NCBI GenBank assembly: GCA_963662175.1
Contig: OY759215.1
Span: 17,411,079-17,475,078 of the forward strand
Origin: Aradus depressus
Lineage: Eukaryota > Arthropoda > Insecta > Hemiptera > Aradidae
Length of the DNA stretch: 64,000 nt
Reading direction: 5' to 3'
A program made the position numbers and the translations under genes. This document shows, in pieces, positions 10,076-21,649 of this stretch. Below the pieces are notes generated by a model. The model was not told the DNA's origin. It searched no databases and worked only from the letters and a program-made list of their open reading frames with translations. Position 1 is the first letter of the stretch. Each line of letters starts with the position of its first letter.

Positions 10076-10153
10076 ATATCCTTTGGACATATGTACCAAA
10101 ACAAACCAAATTTATATCCTTTGGACATATGTACCAAAACAAACCAAATTTAT
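10076..10153. repeat. 38-bp tandem duplication
   Basis: ATCCTTTGGACATATGTACC and the following 18 bases occur twice head to tail, from 10078 and from 10116. It lies in the non-coding interior of the LTR element. Confidence 0.85.
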
Positions 10154-11304
10154 ATTTAATTATAATATTGCCGCTTCACCACTTAATATCTTTTCTTACT
10201 TTCCATCCTTCTTTCTATCTTAATCTCAAAAAAAAATTTTATATTCTACTTCAAATCATAAATAAAAAAATAATAATTGGGTTGCTTTTCTAAATTCAGT
10301 TCCTCATTCCTCATCATCATTTTCTAAATATTTCTTCACATATCTTTGGTTCAAATAAAATTCAACTTCCTATGACATCTTCTCAAGTTACAAAATTCCC
10401 CCCTACAAAGTATAAATATTCCTTATCCCATTATTTCGACGTTACCTAGGCCTTCGCCCATTCCCTAACTCCTCCTATAGCTCAAAAAAAAACTTCAACT
10501 TCCTAATCTCAAAAAAAATCCCTAATAACTTCTTATATCATCGTAGATTATAATCCTCATATATCGTCGCAGAAAATGTGGATCCTCCCTTCCTTGGGTA
10601 GGCTATCTCACAAAAAAATAAATATCTAGCTATCTATTCTCTAATAGCTCCAACTTCCAAATAACTTCCTCAATATCTAAGTTTTCAGTAACGTCTTGTA
10701 AGTCTCAAAGAAAAAATTATCCCCATGTATTCGAATTGTTTTATTATTAATCATATTACATCCCCTTTTCTTAAACAAAACATATCTTGATGAAACTATT
10801 TATAAAATTCTTAATTCTTCCCGCGAATAATCATCATCTTTTCATTCTCTACCCTTAAAAAAAAATCGTCGACTCCGTATATATTAACTTGCCATCATAT
10901 CCACCTATCTTTCTTTTCCTACGGTCTTACATTTTTCATTAAATCCTAATTCAATTGTTACATATTTAGTTCAAAACACAAAAAAAATTTTATAATATAA
11001 TTATTTTAAAGTAAACAAATTCCTACATACTATCGCGATCATCCACTCTTAATCCTTTTATACTAGCATACATTCCTCTAAACCTAAATTAACACATCTA
11101 CACTATATACAAATAAAATCATAAAAAAATGCAAAATAATACAAAATCCCCTCCTGTGTATTGTGTAAGTTGAGTAATGTAAAATGATTTCGTTTCTTAA
11201 TGTTGTGTTGTCCGTACGGTGTAACATAAATGTATCAAATAAATCATAAATCCCCGAAATAATGTATGTTTTATGTGTATTAGCTTTGTCTAAATGTTTC
11301 TGAG

Positions 11305-11620
11305 ATGGCTAGGTTCGATTCCCATAGGATCAGCTAAAAATCCTTCTCTGGCCCCCAGTTGGACCGTTCCTTCCAGATACTGACCCCCAATGCCAAAGAG
11401 AGGAGGCAATCTGCACTTCCTCTCTCCGACACCAAGCGACAGCTCCGTCGGGAACCAGTCCTGTGACTCGACATACAGGAAGCGCGTCAAGCTTCGGAGA
11501 GACCGGGCTAGTTCTCTGTCTACTGTTTTTAGGCTGAGCAAAGTGCAGACGCCAAATACTGCAAGAGAACAAATTGTCTCCGCCTGCTTATTGCAGGGGA
11601 TCAATTAGTCTCCGCCTGCT
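11305..11620. other. GC-rich insert in the LTR element with a tRNA B-box-like start
   Basis: About 300 bases of near-balanced composition sit in very A+T-rich DNA. The left edge contains GGTTCGATTCC, an exact Pol III B-box match, but I see no convincing A box upstream. The right edge has a near-duplicate of TCTCCGCCTGCTTATT about 30 bases apart. Overlapping frames are open on both strands, with no recognised product. It may be a SINE or another insert with a different origin from the surrounding LTR element. Confidence 0.4.
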
Positions 11621-12124
11621 TATTTACTACTAAAAAAAAACGACTACTCTACTTCATTTATTCTTCATACATTCTCGATTTAATTACGAAATAAACTAAA
11701 CTCACCAAAAAAAAAATGTTTAATGAAAAAAAAAAAAAAACTTATCTAAGTTAACTATGAATCCTTTGGATGGATCCTTTTTAAATTCATGATCTGAGTC
11801 ATCTATTCCATACTTCAGTTCGATCTAACTATCGACCCGGCTTGATCGATTCAACGAATGAATGAACTCCCGTTCATCACAACAACACTTACTGATAAAC
11901 TACGTCAACAATTACTATTCTTAGATAAACAAACAAACATAATACTTCACAGACCCACATCAATCTCTAATATAAACATCTTATGACAACAGTCACAACA
12001 AAAGTATGTACATTACAAAATTCATCCATTCCTTTATCAATTCTAAATTTCATTCATCCAAAGTTTTCTGTCTAAAGTTTTGCTCAGTTCGTCTGTCTGT
12101 TATTGTCTATAACTCATTCGAGTT

Positions 12125-13141
12125 TCAAAAATAGTTACTTACTGTAAGTTCGGCTGATGCAATTAAATAATTACAGAGCCTTAAACTAATTGCATATATT
12201 TTTTTCTTAATACCTCGCCGTATAATGTCTTCAAATATCTTCCCCCCTTTACTAAATAAAATTTTGCGTAGTCTGTCTGTCAGTACCGCGTCATTTTTCT
12301 CATTTCCCCTTATTTCATAAATTTTCACTTCAGTTTTTCTGTATTGTATTCTAAAAATGTCTTCCACCTGGTAACTAGTCTCATGTAAATTCTTTCTTAA
12401 ATAATTTTTCCATTCATGCACAACAGTCATACTATCATATTTTCTTAATTCTACCTTAGTTTGCACTAACTGATAATTCATTATAATTTCTCCCTTGGAA
12501 AGAAATTTTCTTACCGATTTTACTCTACTTTGGAAATTCCTTTTAACTGTTAAATCTGTCCTTTCACTTTCTAAGCTATTTCTAGAACTAATTTCCGAGA
12601 CTATTTTGACTTCCTCTACTAAATTTTCTAAGTTTGTTTCTTTTTCTACTTCTACAGTTTGAACCTTTCTCTCTTTGCTCTTATTTTCAATATTTTCTAC
12701 ATTACTTTGATCTTCTATATTCTCTATACTATTATCACATCTTTCGATTACACTTAGATTTCTTTCGGAATTGCCTACGTTCCTACTTAAATTTTCCCCC
12801 ATATTTCCTATGTATTTTTTACTTTCGCCAATCATCCTATTTAAAGTTGTCTCTATGTTTCCTAATTTGTTCCCCATTTCCCTTTTAAGATTCCCCATAT
12901 GCCTATTAAGATTCCCCATATCCCCTCTCAACTTTTCTATATTTTGAGACTGCTCTTTCCTTAAATTTGTCAATTTTGTGTTCATGTCTGTTTTTTGTTC
13001 GTCCATCTTGCTACTTAAATTTGCTAATTGCTGGGTCATTAATTCTATGAATCTATCCATCTTGTCTGATTGCTCTTTAGTGAGCTTCATCTTAAATAAT
13101 AACTTTAATATCTCGAATTCAAACAAAAAAAAAATTATCAA
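12125..13141 (-). CDS. Gag-like coiled-coil protein of the LTR element
   Basis: An open frame of up to 338 residues. The first Met at 13141 starts a short hydrophobic lead (IIFFLFEFEILKLLF), and a second Met about 17 residues in, MKLTKEQSDKMDRF, may be the real start. Residues about 25-140 form a long heptad-type coiled coil with repeats such as MGNLNRH, MGNLKRE and MGNKLGN. A Glu/Asn/Lys-rich linker follows, then a basic segment of about 120 residues (VKSVRKFLSKGEI). No zinc knuckle, protease or reverse transcriptase was found. Its position just inside the 5' LTR and the coiled coil suggest a Gag role, but this is inferred from context and I did not recognise a family. Confidence 0.6.
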   Translation of the reverse strand: MIIFFLFEFEILKLLFKMKLTKEQSDKMDRFIELMTQQLANLSSKMDEQKTDMNTKLTNLRKEQSQNIEKLRGDMGNLNRHMGNLKREMGNKLGNIETTLNRMIGESKKYIGNMGENLSRNVGNSERNLSVIERCDNSIENIEDQSNVENIENKSKERKVQTVEVEKETNLENLVEEVKIVSEISSRNSLESERTDLTVKRNFQSRVKSVRKFLSKGEIIMNYQLVQTKVELRKYDSMTVVHEWKNYLRKNLHETSYQVEDIFRIQYRKTEVKIYEIRGNEKNDAVLTDRLRKILFSKGGKIFEDIIRRGIKKKIYAISLRLCNYLIASAELTVSNYF

Positions 13142-13429
13142 TATGACTGTAAAAAAAATGTTGGTTCAATATTTTTATATGTATATAAACAAAAATTCAT
13201 GTAGTATATTCCCCTCTCTCCCAACGAAACTCATATCTCCCCATGGCCTTGTTTTTCTGATTTTACTTATAATGCAACTTTAGGCTTATTTAATCGTTAT
13301 TAAAGAAAATGTTTCGTTGACTCTATGCGAGTTATTTATTGATCAAAGAATGCAAAATAAAAAAAAACAAGAAATTATCCTCACAAGGAGATGCCATAAT
13401 GAAAGGTTTTTATAAATATATTGACTTGA

Positions 13430-14861
13430 TGCCTTTCACAATAAATTAAAAAAATGAATATAATTTTGAATAATAAAAAAAATTTAAGTTAATTAAATCT
13501 ATAATTTCAAAAATAAAATAATCTACCGTATGGTTGAGTGAAGCTCTTAAAAAAATGAAAAACATATGTTATAAATAACTCTGTAAAATTTTCAAACTAC
13601 GTTACTTGCACCAATCCAAAAATCCAAAAGTCTCCCGGTGTGATTCTGAAAATAAAGATTATTAAATATTATGTCCCGATAACGATTGGCGCTTATCTCA
13701 AAGGTGTTGATTCGCAAGGCCTATGAGTTTTGAGATTTGAATTTCATTGAGAGAGATATGGGGAGTTAAAAGAAAATTAAAACATATTTACAAACAATAT
13801 AACTTTAATAAAACTATTATGAATTTTGAAATTAAAAATGGCCATCTTAGAAATTATATGTACAAAAAAATGGATCATACCTTGGTGACGTCACACTTGA
13901 AACATATATACAATAAATTTTACTTTTTAACATAAAAACTGGAGTCCACACTCTCTCCACATCCCTTCAATCTTTTACCGGTCACTTTTACTCACTTTTA
14001 ATTGTTTACTCACTACTTTTCACATATTTTAACAAAAAAAACAGAGACCAGTCTTTCAACGGTTCCACCTCTACCAGAACTCAACACAGACTGACTAAAC
14101 TGCCTCCGCACGGAATTATGGGTAGCAAATTCGAGTTTCTTTTTTCTGTTGTCTCTTGTTTTACTTCTAAATATTAATATTTTTTGGTGTTTTCTCTCCT
14201 TTCTTCCGTTTCTTCTCTTTTCTAAATTGTCATCTTAATTTTTTGTAACTTTTATTTTTAATTTTGCCTTCTTCATTTCTCGAAAACAGTGTTTAAAGTT
14301 TGTGGTATACACTTTCGGATCACTTGTATTATTTCAGATGGGATCCGGCCTAGTTGATTCGATGTATTTTAGAACTGACCGTTTCTTCAAAATTTACTAC
14401 TGGCTTTTCTTTCTGATGTGGGCAGTTTTTCTCTTCCTTTTCTTCTTTAATCTTTTCTTAATAATTAACTGTCTTTTCCTAAAAATTTTCACAACCTTCT
14501 ACCGACTCGTTTTTTTATTATTGACCTTTTCTTAATTTTGCTTATAATTTCCTGAAATTTTCTTCATTCTTCTACTTTTTAGCTGTTTCATTTTGTTTCT
14601 GGGTGCTAAATTAATCCCTTCTGAAAATTTAGTTTCCTTTTGAAGTCGGTGGATCTTGTAATTATTATTTAAAATGTTTGTTGATAACTGTAAGGTTAGG
14701 CCTTCAGCCACCTTTTCTTCCTTTTAAAGTTATTCTTACTTTCTTCTTAAACTTGTTTTGTTCTTCTTTTTACTTTGATTTCGTCTTCTAAATTCGGTTT
14801 AAAATAAATGTATAGTGGCTTCTAAATCCGTTGCCTTGGCAACGGGCTTGTTTATATTACA
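13430..14861 (-). repeat. LTR, right copy (5' LTR of the minus-strand element)
   Basis: It matches the left LTR base for base apart from the change at 13566. As the 5' LTR it would hold the promoter. TATA-like runs are plentiful, so I do not single one out. Confidence 0.88.
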
Positions 14862-16130
14862 TACCATGATCCATGGTAGATGTAGTATACCTTGAGATAA
14901 AGTTAACAGACAAAGGAACGAAGAGCGTAGTTCGGGCTGTTAGGAACGCTAAATGTACAGCAAGAAGAGCATTCTTGTGCAGTTAAGAGATGACACATAT
15001 TTGCAGCTTATATTAGAGTATGACCTCTTCGGCCTAAGAGCATATCGCACAGCCCCTACAGATGTATCATATGGTAATGCGGGGTATGGTAATGAAACAC
15101 GAGATGGACCACCCTAACACCGAACGACATATGCCAACTTTAACCTCCAGTAACATCTCGATTGTAATCTGTAAACGCATGTTTGGTATAAGAAAGTTCT
15201 CTTATGACCATATCATATACATGTATATATTTTTTTCTTTGTTTTTATCCTTTTCAATAACAAACTACCACTAATAAAAATATATTTTAAAATTAGTTGT
15301 ATTGCGTTACAATTCAAACTTAACCGAAAAATATTTCGTAAGAAAATTCATTGTTCGTTCATTTTTAGGCGCTATAACATATTGATAAATATTGTTCCCA
15401 TCTAAAATTTAAAGAAATTTTGAAGTTTGATAATGAACTTTTTTGATTATAATAATATTTCTTTTTATAGAACTAACCGTTTTCGGGTATGTCCAATAAA
15501 CGTCTAAAAAAATGGGTTTCAAAACAACATTTTAAGATGGATTTCGGCACGCATCTCAGAAACCAAACAACCTTTGAAAATATTCTCATTAGGTCCTAAG
15601 TTAAAGCGGTATTTTGTAAAATATACTTGGACTCAAAAGTAAAGTGGTCTTATTTTTCGTCCGATTTCGTCTTCAGCGGATCTTCAAACGTGTAATTTCG
15701 TTGAAATTATGATTACAATATTCAAATGATGTTTTCATGCTCCATATTTTTTGCTAATTTGAGACCAATTAAACTCCATACTGTTCAATGGTAGACGTTT
15801 AGAAACTTTCTGCTTTGCCTATTAAAATGAGAGGAGTCAAGTTTGCTTGAAAACAAGTGGGGGTGGCGTCAAGGAGAGTTCAAGTTGAAAAAAAAAAAAA
15901 AAAAAAAAGCTTGCCAACTTTTCAAGACTTCGATTGACCCTTTATAAACCTTTCGACCATGTAAGGGTCGATATCGACCACTTTGTATCCTTGGCCTAAA
16001 TTGAGTTGTGAAGCAAAGCACGAAACTCTTATATAATCATAAATCGCAACGAAGGGCGGATCCAGGATGTTCATCAGAGGGGGGGGGGGGGGGGGGGGGG
16101 GGTAAAATTTCGTTGGTTCAAGATTTGGAT
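14862..16130. other. Non-coding stretch without recognised elements
   Basis: A+T-rich sequence with a 20-base A run near 15889-15908 and a G run of about 24 at 16079-16102. The bases just before it, GAAGGGCGGATCCAGGATG, resemble the ends of common MITEs, but I found no partner terminus. No supported ORF. Confidence 0.5.
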
Positions 16131-16216
16131 ATTAAACCATATTCACAAAGGAATAGATAATTAAAATACACAATTTCTTTGTCAAACTTCACTATATATT
16201 CTTAAATACTCAACTA

Positions 16217-16242
16217 GTTTCGCCGTGTTAAGGCATTATCAA
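16217..16242 (-). other. Degenerate hammerhead-like motif (HHR-like 2)
   Basis: On the minus strand TTGATAA, then GCC...GGC around an A/C-rich loop, then GAAAC. Two core bases differ from CUGANGA, so it is unlikely to cleave. Confidence 0.35.
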
Positions 16243-16400
16243 GAGTCACTTATAAACTGACAGAATTGGTTGATAGTGTAGAAGGTACAGTTATGGAGGG
16301 GGTTTTTAGGTAATGAGGGGGAATCCCTTGTTTTTGTTACTCTATACATACCAATAAACATATATTTACAGGATAATAATAAATATAAAAATAAAATATA

Positions 16401-16743
16401 GGTTTAGGTTTTATGACTCATGCCCGGGCTTTAACTACGAGGTCATATCGCCTACTACCAGAGCGCTCTTTCGTCACTCTGGTGGACATGAGCCCGACTC
16501 TACTGTGGGAGTCCTAAATTTTGCCTACCCTAAATTTTTTATTCATCTAGGGTAGGGGTCTTTAACGAGTACCTGACATCGTACAGGCTCGGGACCATCG
16601 CTTAACGTCCCATCCGAAGGACGGCGTGCTTAAGTTTATTTTACCTCCCAGATAAAATAAACTAAGGGCCTCGGTCGGACTACGAACCCACAACCTTGAG
16701 CTCAGAAGTCAAGCACGCATACCACTGAGCTACCGGCGCCCTC
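16401..16743 (-). repeat. SINE-1, full-length copy with 13-bp TSD
   Basis: A full head (GAGGGCGCCGGTAGCTCAG on the minus strand), B-box region and body, with the tail AACCTAAACC. The TSD AAAATAAAATATA lies at 16388-16400 and 16744-16756. It was inserted into the spacer of the foldback element after that element formed. Confidence 0.92.
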
Positions 16744-16999
16744 AAAATAAAATATATATATAAAATCTAATAAAGCGAATCTAACAGTAAAGTGTTGGTA
16801 TTTATATAGGTATATACCTATATAAAATATATATACCTATATATATTTTATTTTAATATTTATTATTATCTTGTAAATATCTGTTTATTGGAATGTATAG
16901 AGTAACAAAAACAAGGGATTCCCTGTCATTACCTAAAAACCCCCTCCATAACTGTACCTTCTACCCTGTCAACCAATTCTGTCAGTTTATAAGTGACTC

Positions 17000-17027
17000 T
17001 TGATAATGCCATATAACACGGCGAAAC
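17000..17027 (+). other. Degenerate hammerhead-like motif (HHR-like 3)
   Basis: The inverted partner of 16217-16242: TTGATAA, GCC...GGC hairpin, GAAAC. It carries the same two departures from the core, which points to a shared ancestral form. Confidence 0.35.
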
Positions 17028-17399
17028 TAGTTGAGTATTTGAGAATATATAGTGAAGTTTGACAAAGAAATTGTGTATTTTAATTATCTATTCCTAGAAT
17101 GGAGCTTCACAAAGGAAATCTGGAAACCATAAATTATCATATTCACAAAATTTAGAAGGAAGAAGGACGAGGGGGCTTATATTTTGGCTGGTTTGACGAA
17201 GCGCATGAATTAATAATCATAATTAATGATATGACATAATATTATAATAGTAACAATCTGAGTCTGTAAACGAATGTCATTAAAGTGTGTGCGCAAGACC
17301 GCAAGAGGCCCTTCGCGCATCACTAGGACGTATTTATCAATTTAACGTGCATATTTCTTTATACTTAATGTAACTGACTTATGAGCCTCTGCTCTAGGG

Positions 17400-17810
17400 G
17401 GAGGAGGAGGGGGGGGTTATTATGCTTTACCCACCCCACTCCTCTTGATCGCAACGTGATTTCACTTAACTTTTTGTTAGGAACCACCTGAAAATTAAAA
17501 TGTTAATAACGATATTGGCAAGTTTGTGATGTGATATTGCCAAAAGCGAATGTGATAACGTTGTGACTTGATTGATAAATCGTATCATGTAATAAGGTTT
17601 TGGGAGAGGTCCTCTGCTAAGGGAATTAGAGCAGACGCCAATGAGGGTAGTGGGCTCGATTCATCACCACCCTTACTTCACTTTAATAAGGGTGGGTCAC
17701 CCAGTCTCACATAAAACTGACATTTCAATATTAATTAAACCAAAGACCTTTACCAACCAACTAAAAATAAATTGGTTTTACCCTCTTCATTCTCTTATAC
17801 AATTTCATTA
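17400..17810. other. Non-coding stretch
   Basis: A G/A-rich tract near 17398-17420 and mixed sequence. The segment 17640-17700 contains a short self-complementary pair (AAGGGTGGG / CCACCCTTA) that may be the end of an unknown MITE. No supported gene. Confidence 0.35.
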
Positions 17811-17854
17811 GGCGATATGATACTAAAGTTCCCAGTTCGATTCCCGGAGATATA

Positions 17855-17945
17855 TGATGTTACTTCCCCAGTAGAAAATTATGTAATCGGTCAGAAATTC
17901 GGATGTTGGGTTTTCACCTGAAATTCATGTTTTCAAAAGAAAAAA
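17855..17945 (-). repeat. Rep-A fragment
   Basis: It contains TTACTTCCCCAG and TTATGTAATCGGTCAGAAAT, the inverse of the Rep-A 3' end seen at 40000-40065 and 43740-43797. Confidence 0.5.
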
Positions 17946-18061
17946 TAAATAAAAGTCTTAGAGAAAGAAGAAGAAGAGTTTATTATAACAGTCGCATTTA
18001 CTGTGCTACAATTATACATACAATAAAGTTATTCAATCATCATCCTTATATACTAAATACT

Positions 18062-18545
18062 TATTTTTTTTATTTTTTTACAAATAGATATTTACAACTG
18101 TATACAAATAAATACAACTAGCAATAGTGCTAATAAAGAGATAACGACAATGTCAAAATGTCAAGAGGGGAGAAATCACCCAGTGGTGACACTCCCTAGT
18201 CACTGATTTCCTCTCATTTGTAACTAATCACTGTCACCATTGACGCTTAAGCCATCGTTGGGAAAGTATGACAAAATGGAGGGAATTATTGTGGGAACTA
18301 AGAAAGGAAAATAATTTTTTATACTTGGATTTAGTGACTTCAGTGATGAAAGGTACGTTAAGGTCAGTGAGAAAAGTTTTGTTGGAGACATAATAAGGAG
18401 CATTGGCTATTTGGATTGAAAGGATTGTATTCGCTGGAGATTGGAAGCCTTGGCAGAACCACAGATTTCAAGTCCGTAAGTCCATATAGGTTTGAGTACT
18501 GCGTTTTGTTTTCAAAATTAGTTTGGTTCTTTTGTCTAGTAGTCT
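18062..18545 (-). mobile_element. Degenerate jockey-type LINE 3' end
   Basis: On the minus strand the segment aligns to the C-terminal RT region and 3' UTR of the insertion at 51978-52556: AGTGTCACCACTGGGTGATT is shared, as are the CTCTTTATTAGCAC-like end and an A-rich tail (T-rich on the + strand near 18061-18079). The coding part has many stops and shifts, so it is an old 5'-truncated copy. Confidence 0.7.
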
Positions 18546-18594
18546 TACTAAAAGTTTATAGCGTCTGTTAAAAAAAAGTCATCGGCAATGTACT

Positions 18595-18804
18595 TTCCCA
18601 GGACGAATTAATCGATTAAGTTGCCGCTCTCCCTCTAAAACTAATTGACTTACATAGAAGGGTTGTGAATCCTCATACTTACTAAATTGTGTGTTGATAC
18701 ATTCATTACGTCGGCATTACTAGTTAATAGGTGTCATCCTTATGGAGTTTTGAATTTTCGAATATTTGAAAAAATTTCATGTCAAGATATTCATTATAAT
18801 GGCT
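18595..18804 (+). repeat. Rep-A, left half of a copy split by a MITE
   Basis: It contains the Rep-A landmarks ACGAATTAATCGATTAAG, GATACATTCATTACG and GTCATCCTTATGGAG. It continues at about 19613 after the foldback MITE. Confidence 0.65.
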
Positions 18805-19612
18805 GGGTGGTCCTTAAAAAATTCTTTGACATTGCCATACCTGAAAATTATCGATAAATATGTAAAAACGACGAAAAAAATTCTACCAAATTTTTAGAGT
18901 ATGAAAAACCCGTGCCGCAAAAGAATTTTTTCTAGAAATAAATCATTAATTTTAGAAAAAAAGAGTATATCTTAGCAATATTAAAATCATTTAATTCTTA
19001 AAAAAAATATGTCCATATATATATTTGTATACCTTAGAAAATATTTCATCATTGTCATACCTGAAAATGGTCGGAATGCATATCAAAACATAAAAAAAAA
19101 TGATACGAAATTTTAAGAATATTAAAAAACCGTGCCGCAGACAAGTTTTTAAAATAATAATTTACTCATAGTAGGTAATATAACTTTGTAGTTTTTTTTT
19201 TCAATTTTTTTATTATAAATCGAATTATATTCATACATAAAATTAAAAATATTCATTTTTAAGATTCCAGTGTTACGAGCTTAATTACTTTTTTGACGAG
19301 TTTTTTGAGTATCATCAAATCAACACAGCGCCATCTATAGTATATTTGGTTTTTATAAACTTGAACCTTCAATGTATATACAAATATATATATGAACAGA
19401 TTTTTTCAAAGAATTAAAATGATTTGAATATAGCTAAGATATACTCTTTTTTTTTTTTCTAAAATTCAAGATTTATTCCTAGAAAAAACTCTTTTGCGGC
19501 ACGGGTTTTTCGTACTCTAAAAATCTGGTAGCATTTTTTTCGTCGTTTTTACATATTTGTCGACCATTTTCAGGTATGACAATGTCGACGAATTTTTTAA
19601 GGAGCACCCTTG
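18805..19612. mobile_element. Foldback MITE, hAT-like, inside Rep-A
   Basis: Inverted arms of about 225 bases (near 18808-19032 and 19376-19610). The ends are GGGTGGTCCTTAAAAAATTC on the left and its near-complement on the right. An extra partial direct copy of the arm lies at 19040-19150. The flanks carry RTAATGGY on both sides, an 8-bp candidate duplication typical of hAT elements. The host Rep-A copy reads through once this segment is removed. Confidence 0.65.
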
Positions 19613-19910
19613 TAATGGTATTTATTAGAGTTTTGTGTTGAACCTCCCCCCTAATCTTTCCCTTCAATTTGGCCGATTTGACTGAAAATCTGTAAGTGTC
19701 GTCCTTATGGGGTTCGGGATACACGTATATCTTATCTTGTCGATTCATTATATTGGCAGTTATCGTGTTCATAGATACACGCAGACATACAACCATTTTT
19801 TTTACATCAGACTGTTTTCAGTAGAAAAGTCAACATCGAATTCCGCATGGATTACACAACTTCCCATGTTATCAGCCATGATTCCAATTGTAAGGAAATG
19901 TTGTTAAATT
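19613..19910 (+). repeat. Rep-A, right half of the split copy
   Basis: It resumes with TTATTAGAGTTTTGTGTTGAACC and runs through the cold-spot landmarks AGATACACGCAGACATAC and the TTCCGCATGGATTACAC end. Short ORFs here, up to 105 codons, are shadows of the repeat. Confidence 0.6.
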
Positions 19911-19949
19911 TTGCATTGCATTTCATGTGATGGGTTACCTTATGGGTTT

Positions 19950-20825
19950 GAAGAAGAGGAGCCCGAGGAGGAAGAAGTGGGCAGGAAAATGTAAAACTAT
20001 ATTAAAATATTGTTACTATTAATAAATTTGTATAAAACATCAAATATGTGAGGGATTTTAGGATATCATAAAAGTTGTTGCAAACCAATGGGTAAGGGTA
20101 AATTATAGGCAACAATAACTTCGAAAATGGAGTCACAGGAGCTGTTGGTGAGAAGGCAAGAGAGGATGACATGATTAGAATCAGCTGTATATTGAGGATC
20201 ACAGGTTCAGGTTGGGAATATTGTTTAAATGACGTACAGATGGACGTCCTGTGCAACGACTTTAGTTTATAAAATGTTCCGCGAATATGATAGAATATTT
20301 TTGCTCCGATGATTTTTTTTAAGGGTTCGTTTTTACCACTTTTGTCAATGAAATAAAACCGTTCACCCATTACCTAATAGGCGGTGAACCATATTAATAG
20401 TAATACCACAAGGATAAATAAGGTTTTCCTACAGAGGGGTCGTAGTGTGCAGGGGTGGTAATATGGAGGGAACGCAATCAGCTCCTGGGGAAAGATGCAT
20501 TGCCAAATAGCTTATTCCCACCTTTGCTTCTTACCCCCTGGGACCCACAATCTATCAGAAGCTTATTTCCCAACTTTCCAACAAGCTCTTTCATAATATT
20601 GCACCTGATGTCACAATTATTTTGAAACGAAGCTCTTTAAACTCAAGATAAATTTGGTTCCTAAACACGGTTCCTACTTGAAGGTTCGCTGCGTATAGGC
20701 CATAAGTTCGAAGCCCAACATCCGCAGTAATACGGTCTATAGATGTTTAGATTGGGTCTGTCGAAAACCTGTTGCGGATATCCATATCAAGGGATACGAA
20801 GTTAAATCGTATGTAAAGTACCTAT
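19950..20825. other. Non-coding stretch, no recognised gene
   Basis: Mixed sequence with a moderately GC-rich patch at 20440-20560. A 122-codon minus-strand frame at 20002-20370 is A+T-rich with no recognisable domain, and I regard it as chance. Confidence 0.4.
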
Positions 20826-20829
20826 TGAT

Positions 20830-21012
20830 CAAGATCTCGGGTTGGAAACCCGGCCGAGGTCTTTAGGTTTTTTTCATCTGGAATGGGACGCTAAGGGATG
20901 GTCCCGACCCTGAACGATGCCAGATACTCTGTAAAGACCCCACTAAATTTAGGGCTCCCACTGAATGAGTCAGGTTCATATCCACCAGAGTGACGAAGGA
21001 GCCCTTTGGTAA
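20830..21012 (+). repeat. SINE-1, old 5'-truncated copy
   Basis: It starts in the B-box region (GGGTTGGAAACCCGGCCGAGG) and follows the SINE body through GATGGTCCCGACCCTG and CCACCAGAGTGACGAAGGAG. The CCTAA tail is missing, and the end of a small MITE (see 42356-42611) follows directly. Confidence 0.75.
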
Positions 21013-21624
21013 GGGGAGGGGGAGGAAGAGTGTTCTGTACAAAGGTGGTTGGTATAAGAAACTCTACGTCACATATTTTGCTATTATGGTTATTACAATT
21101 CTATGTTCGAATCTAAAATTTAATAACTATCCATTTATATAAAGTGTAAATTACCTTCATACATACATTTTTATGACATACCCTTTTACGGTTTAACGGA
21201 AATGAACATGATGATTATTCTCATAAACTTAAAACGGTAATTTAACGATAGGTCACCATTCTTCATATCACAAAAATATTATAAATAAAAATATTATCTC
21301 TATTTTATTCCCAATAAATCCTGTAAGTATGAAATGTCTTTTTTTTTTTGGAGAAAAAAGTTCAGATTTTTTAAAGCTATGTATAAGACCATGAGTCTTC
21401 TTACATCGGTGACATAATGAAGGTTTAATTTATGGTTATTCCATTCTCTTCTCATCATTTATCTATACCAGCATATAAAGTGAAAAATGTTATTTATGTA
21501 TTTGAGAATTATCTAAAATTACTTAACCGATTTGGATAATTCTTTCACCAAAAAGTAAAGAAAAAAAATTATATGTTTAAAAAAAAATATTGTCTATTTC
21601 ACAAAATATATATATATGGCAGTA

Positions 21625-21649
21625 CTTTCGGTATTGCTACTATCTTCAG
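21625..21649 (-). other. Hammerhead-like motif (HHR-like 4)
   Basis: The minus strand reads CTGAAGA, then TAGTAGCAATACC, then GAAAG. The core matches CUGANGA and GAAA exactly, but stem II is poor. Confidence 0.4.

Larger units (their letters stand above)
8241..14861 (-). mobile_element. Non-autonomous LTR retrotransposon with 1432-bp LTRs
   Basis: Two direct copies of a 1432-base sequence (8241-9672 and 13430-14861) bracket 3.76 kb. On either strand each copy begins TG and ends CA. I saw a single difference (T at 8377, A at 13566), so the insertion is recent. Orientation is inferred as minus because the internal side of the left LTR reads, on the minus strand, as a purine-rich tract (AAAAAATAGAAGAAGGCA) suited to a polypurine tract, and because the only sizeable ORF (12125-13141, minus) lies near the other LTR. 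No protease, reverse transcriptase or integrase was seen, and no canonical primer binding site starting TGG lies next to the 5' LTR. The flanks (TTTGT and TACCA) do not form a TSD, which suggests recombination or a deletion at one edge. Confidence 0.82.
16131..17112. mobile_element. Foldback element with ~260-bp inverted arms, split by a SINE
   Basis: Left arm about 16145-16385 and right arm about 16845-17096 are inverted copies of each other, from AGGAATAGATAATTAAAATA at the outer edge to the TTGTTTTTGTTACTCTATAC region inside. A full SINE-1 with its own TSD sits in the centre. Each arm carries a degenerate hammerhead-like core (TTGATAA, hairpin, GAAAC) at 16217-16242 (minus) and 17000-17027 (plus). 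TTCACAAAGGAA occurs beside the left edge and again just beyond the right edge. The inverted termini with this motif fit a Penelope-like end structure, though no coding sequence remains. Confidence 0.6.

Noticed and set aside
11290..11604. 104-codon minus-strand ORF as a gene
   Set aside because: Overlaps open frames in other phases and strands in a GC-rich insert, with no recognisable motif.
20002..20370. 122-codon minus-strand ORF
   Set aside because: A+T-rich composition, no domain, no supporting context; chance frame.
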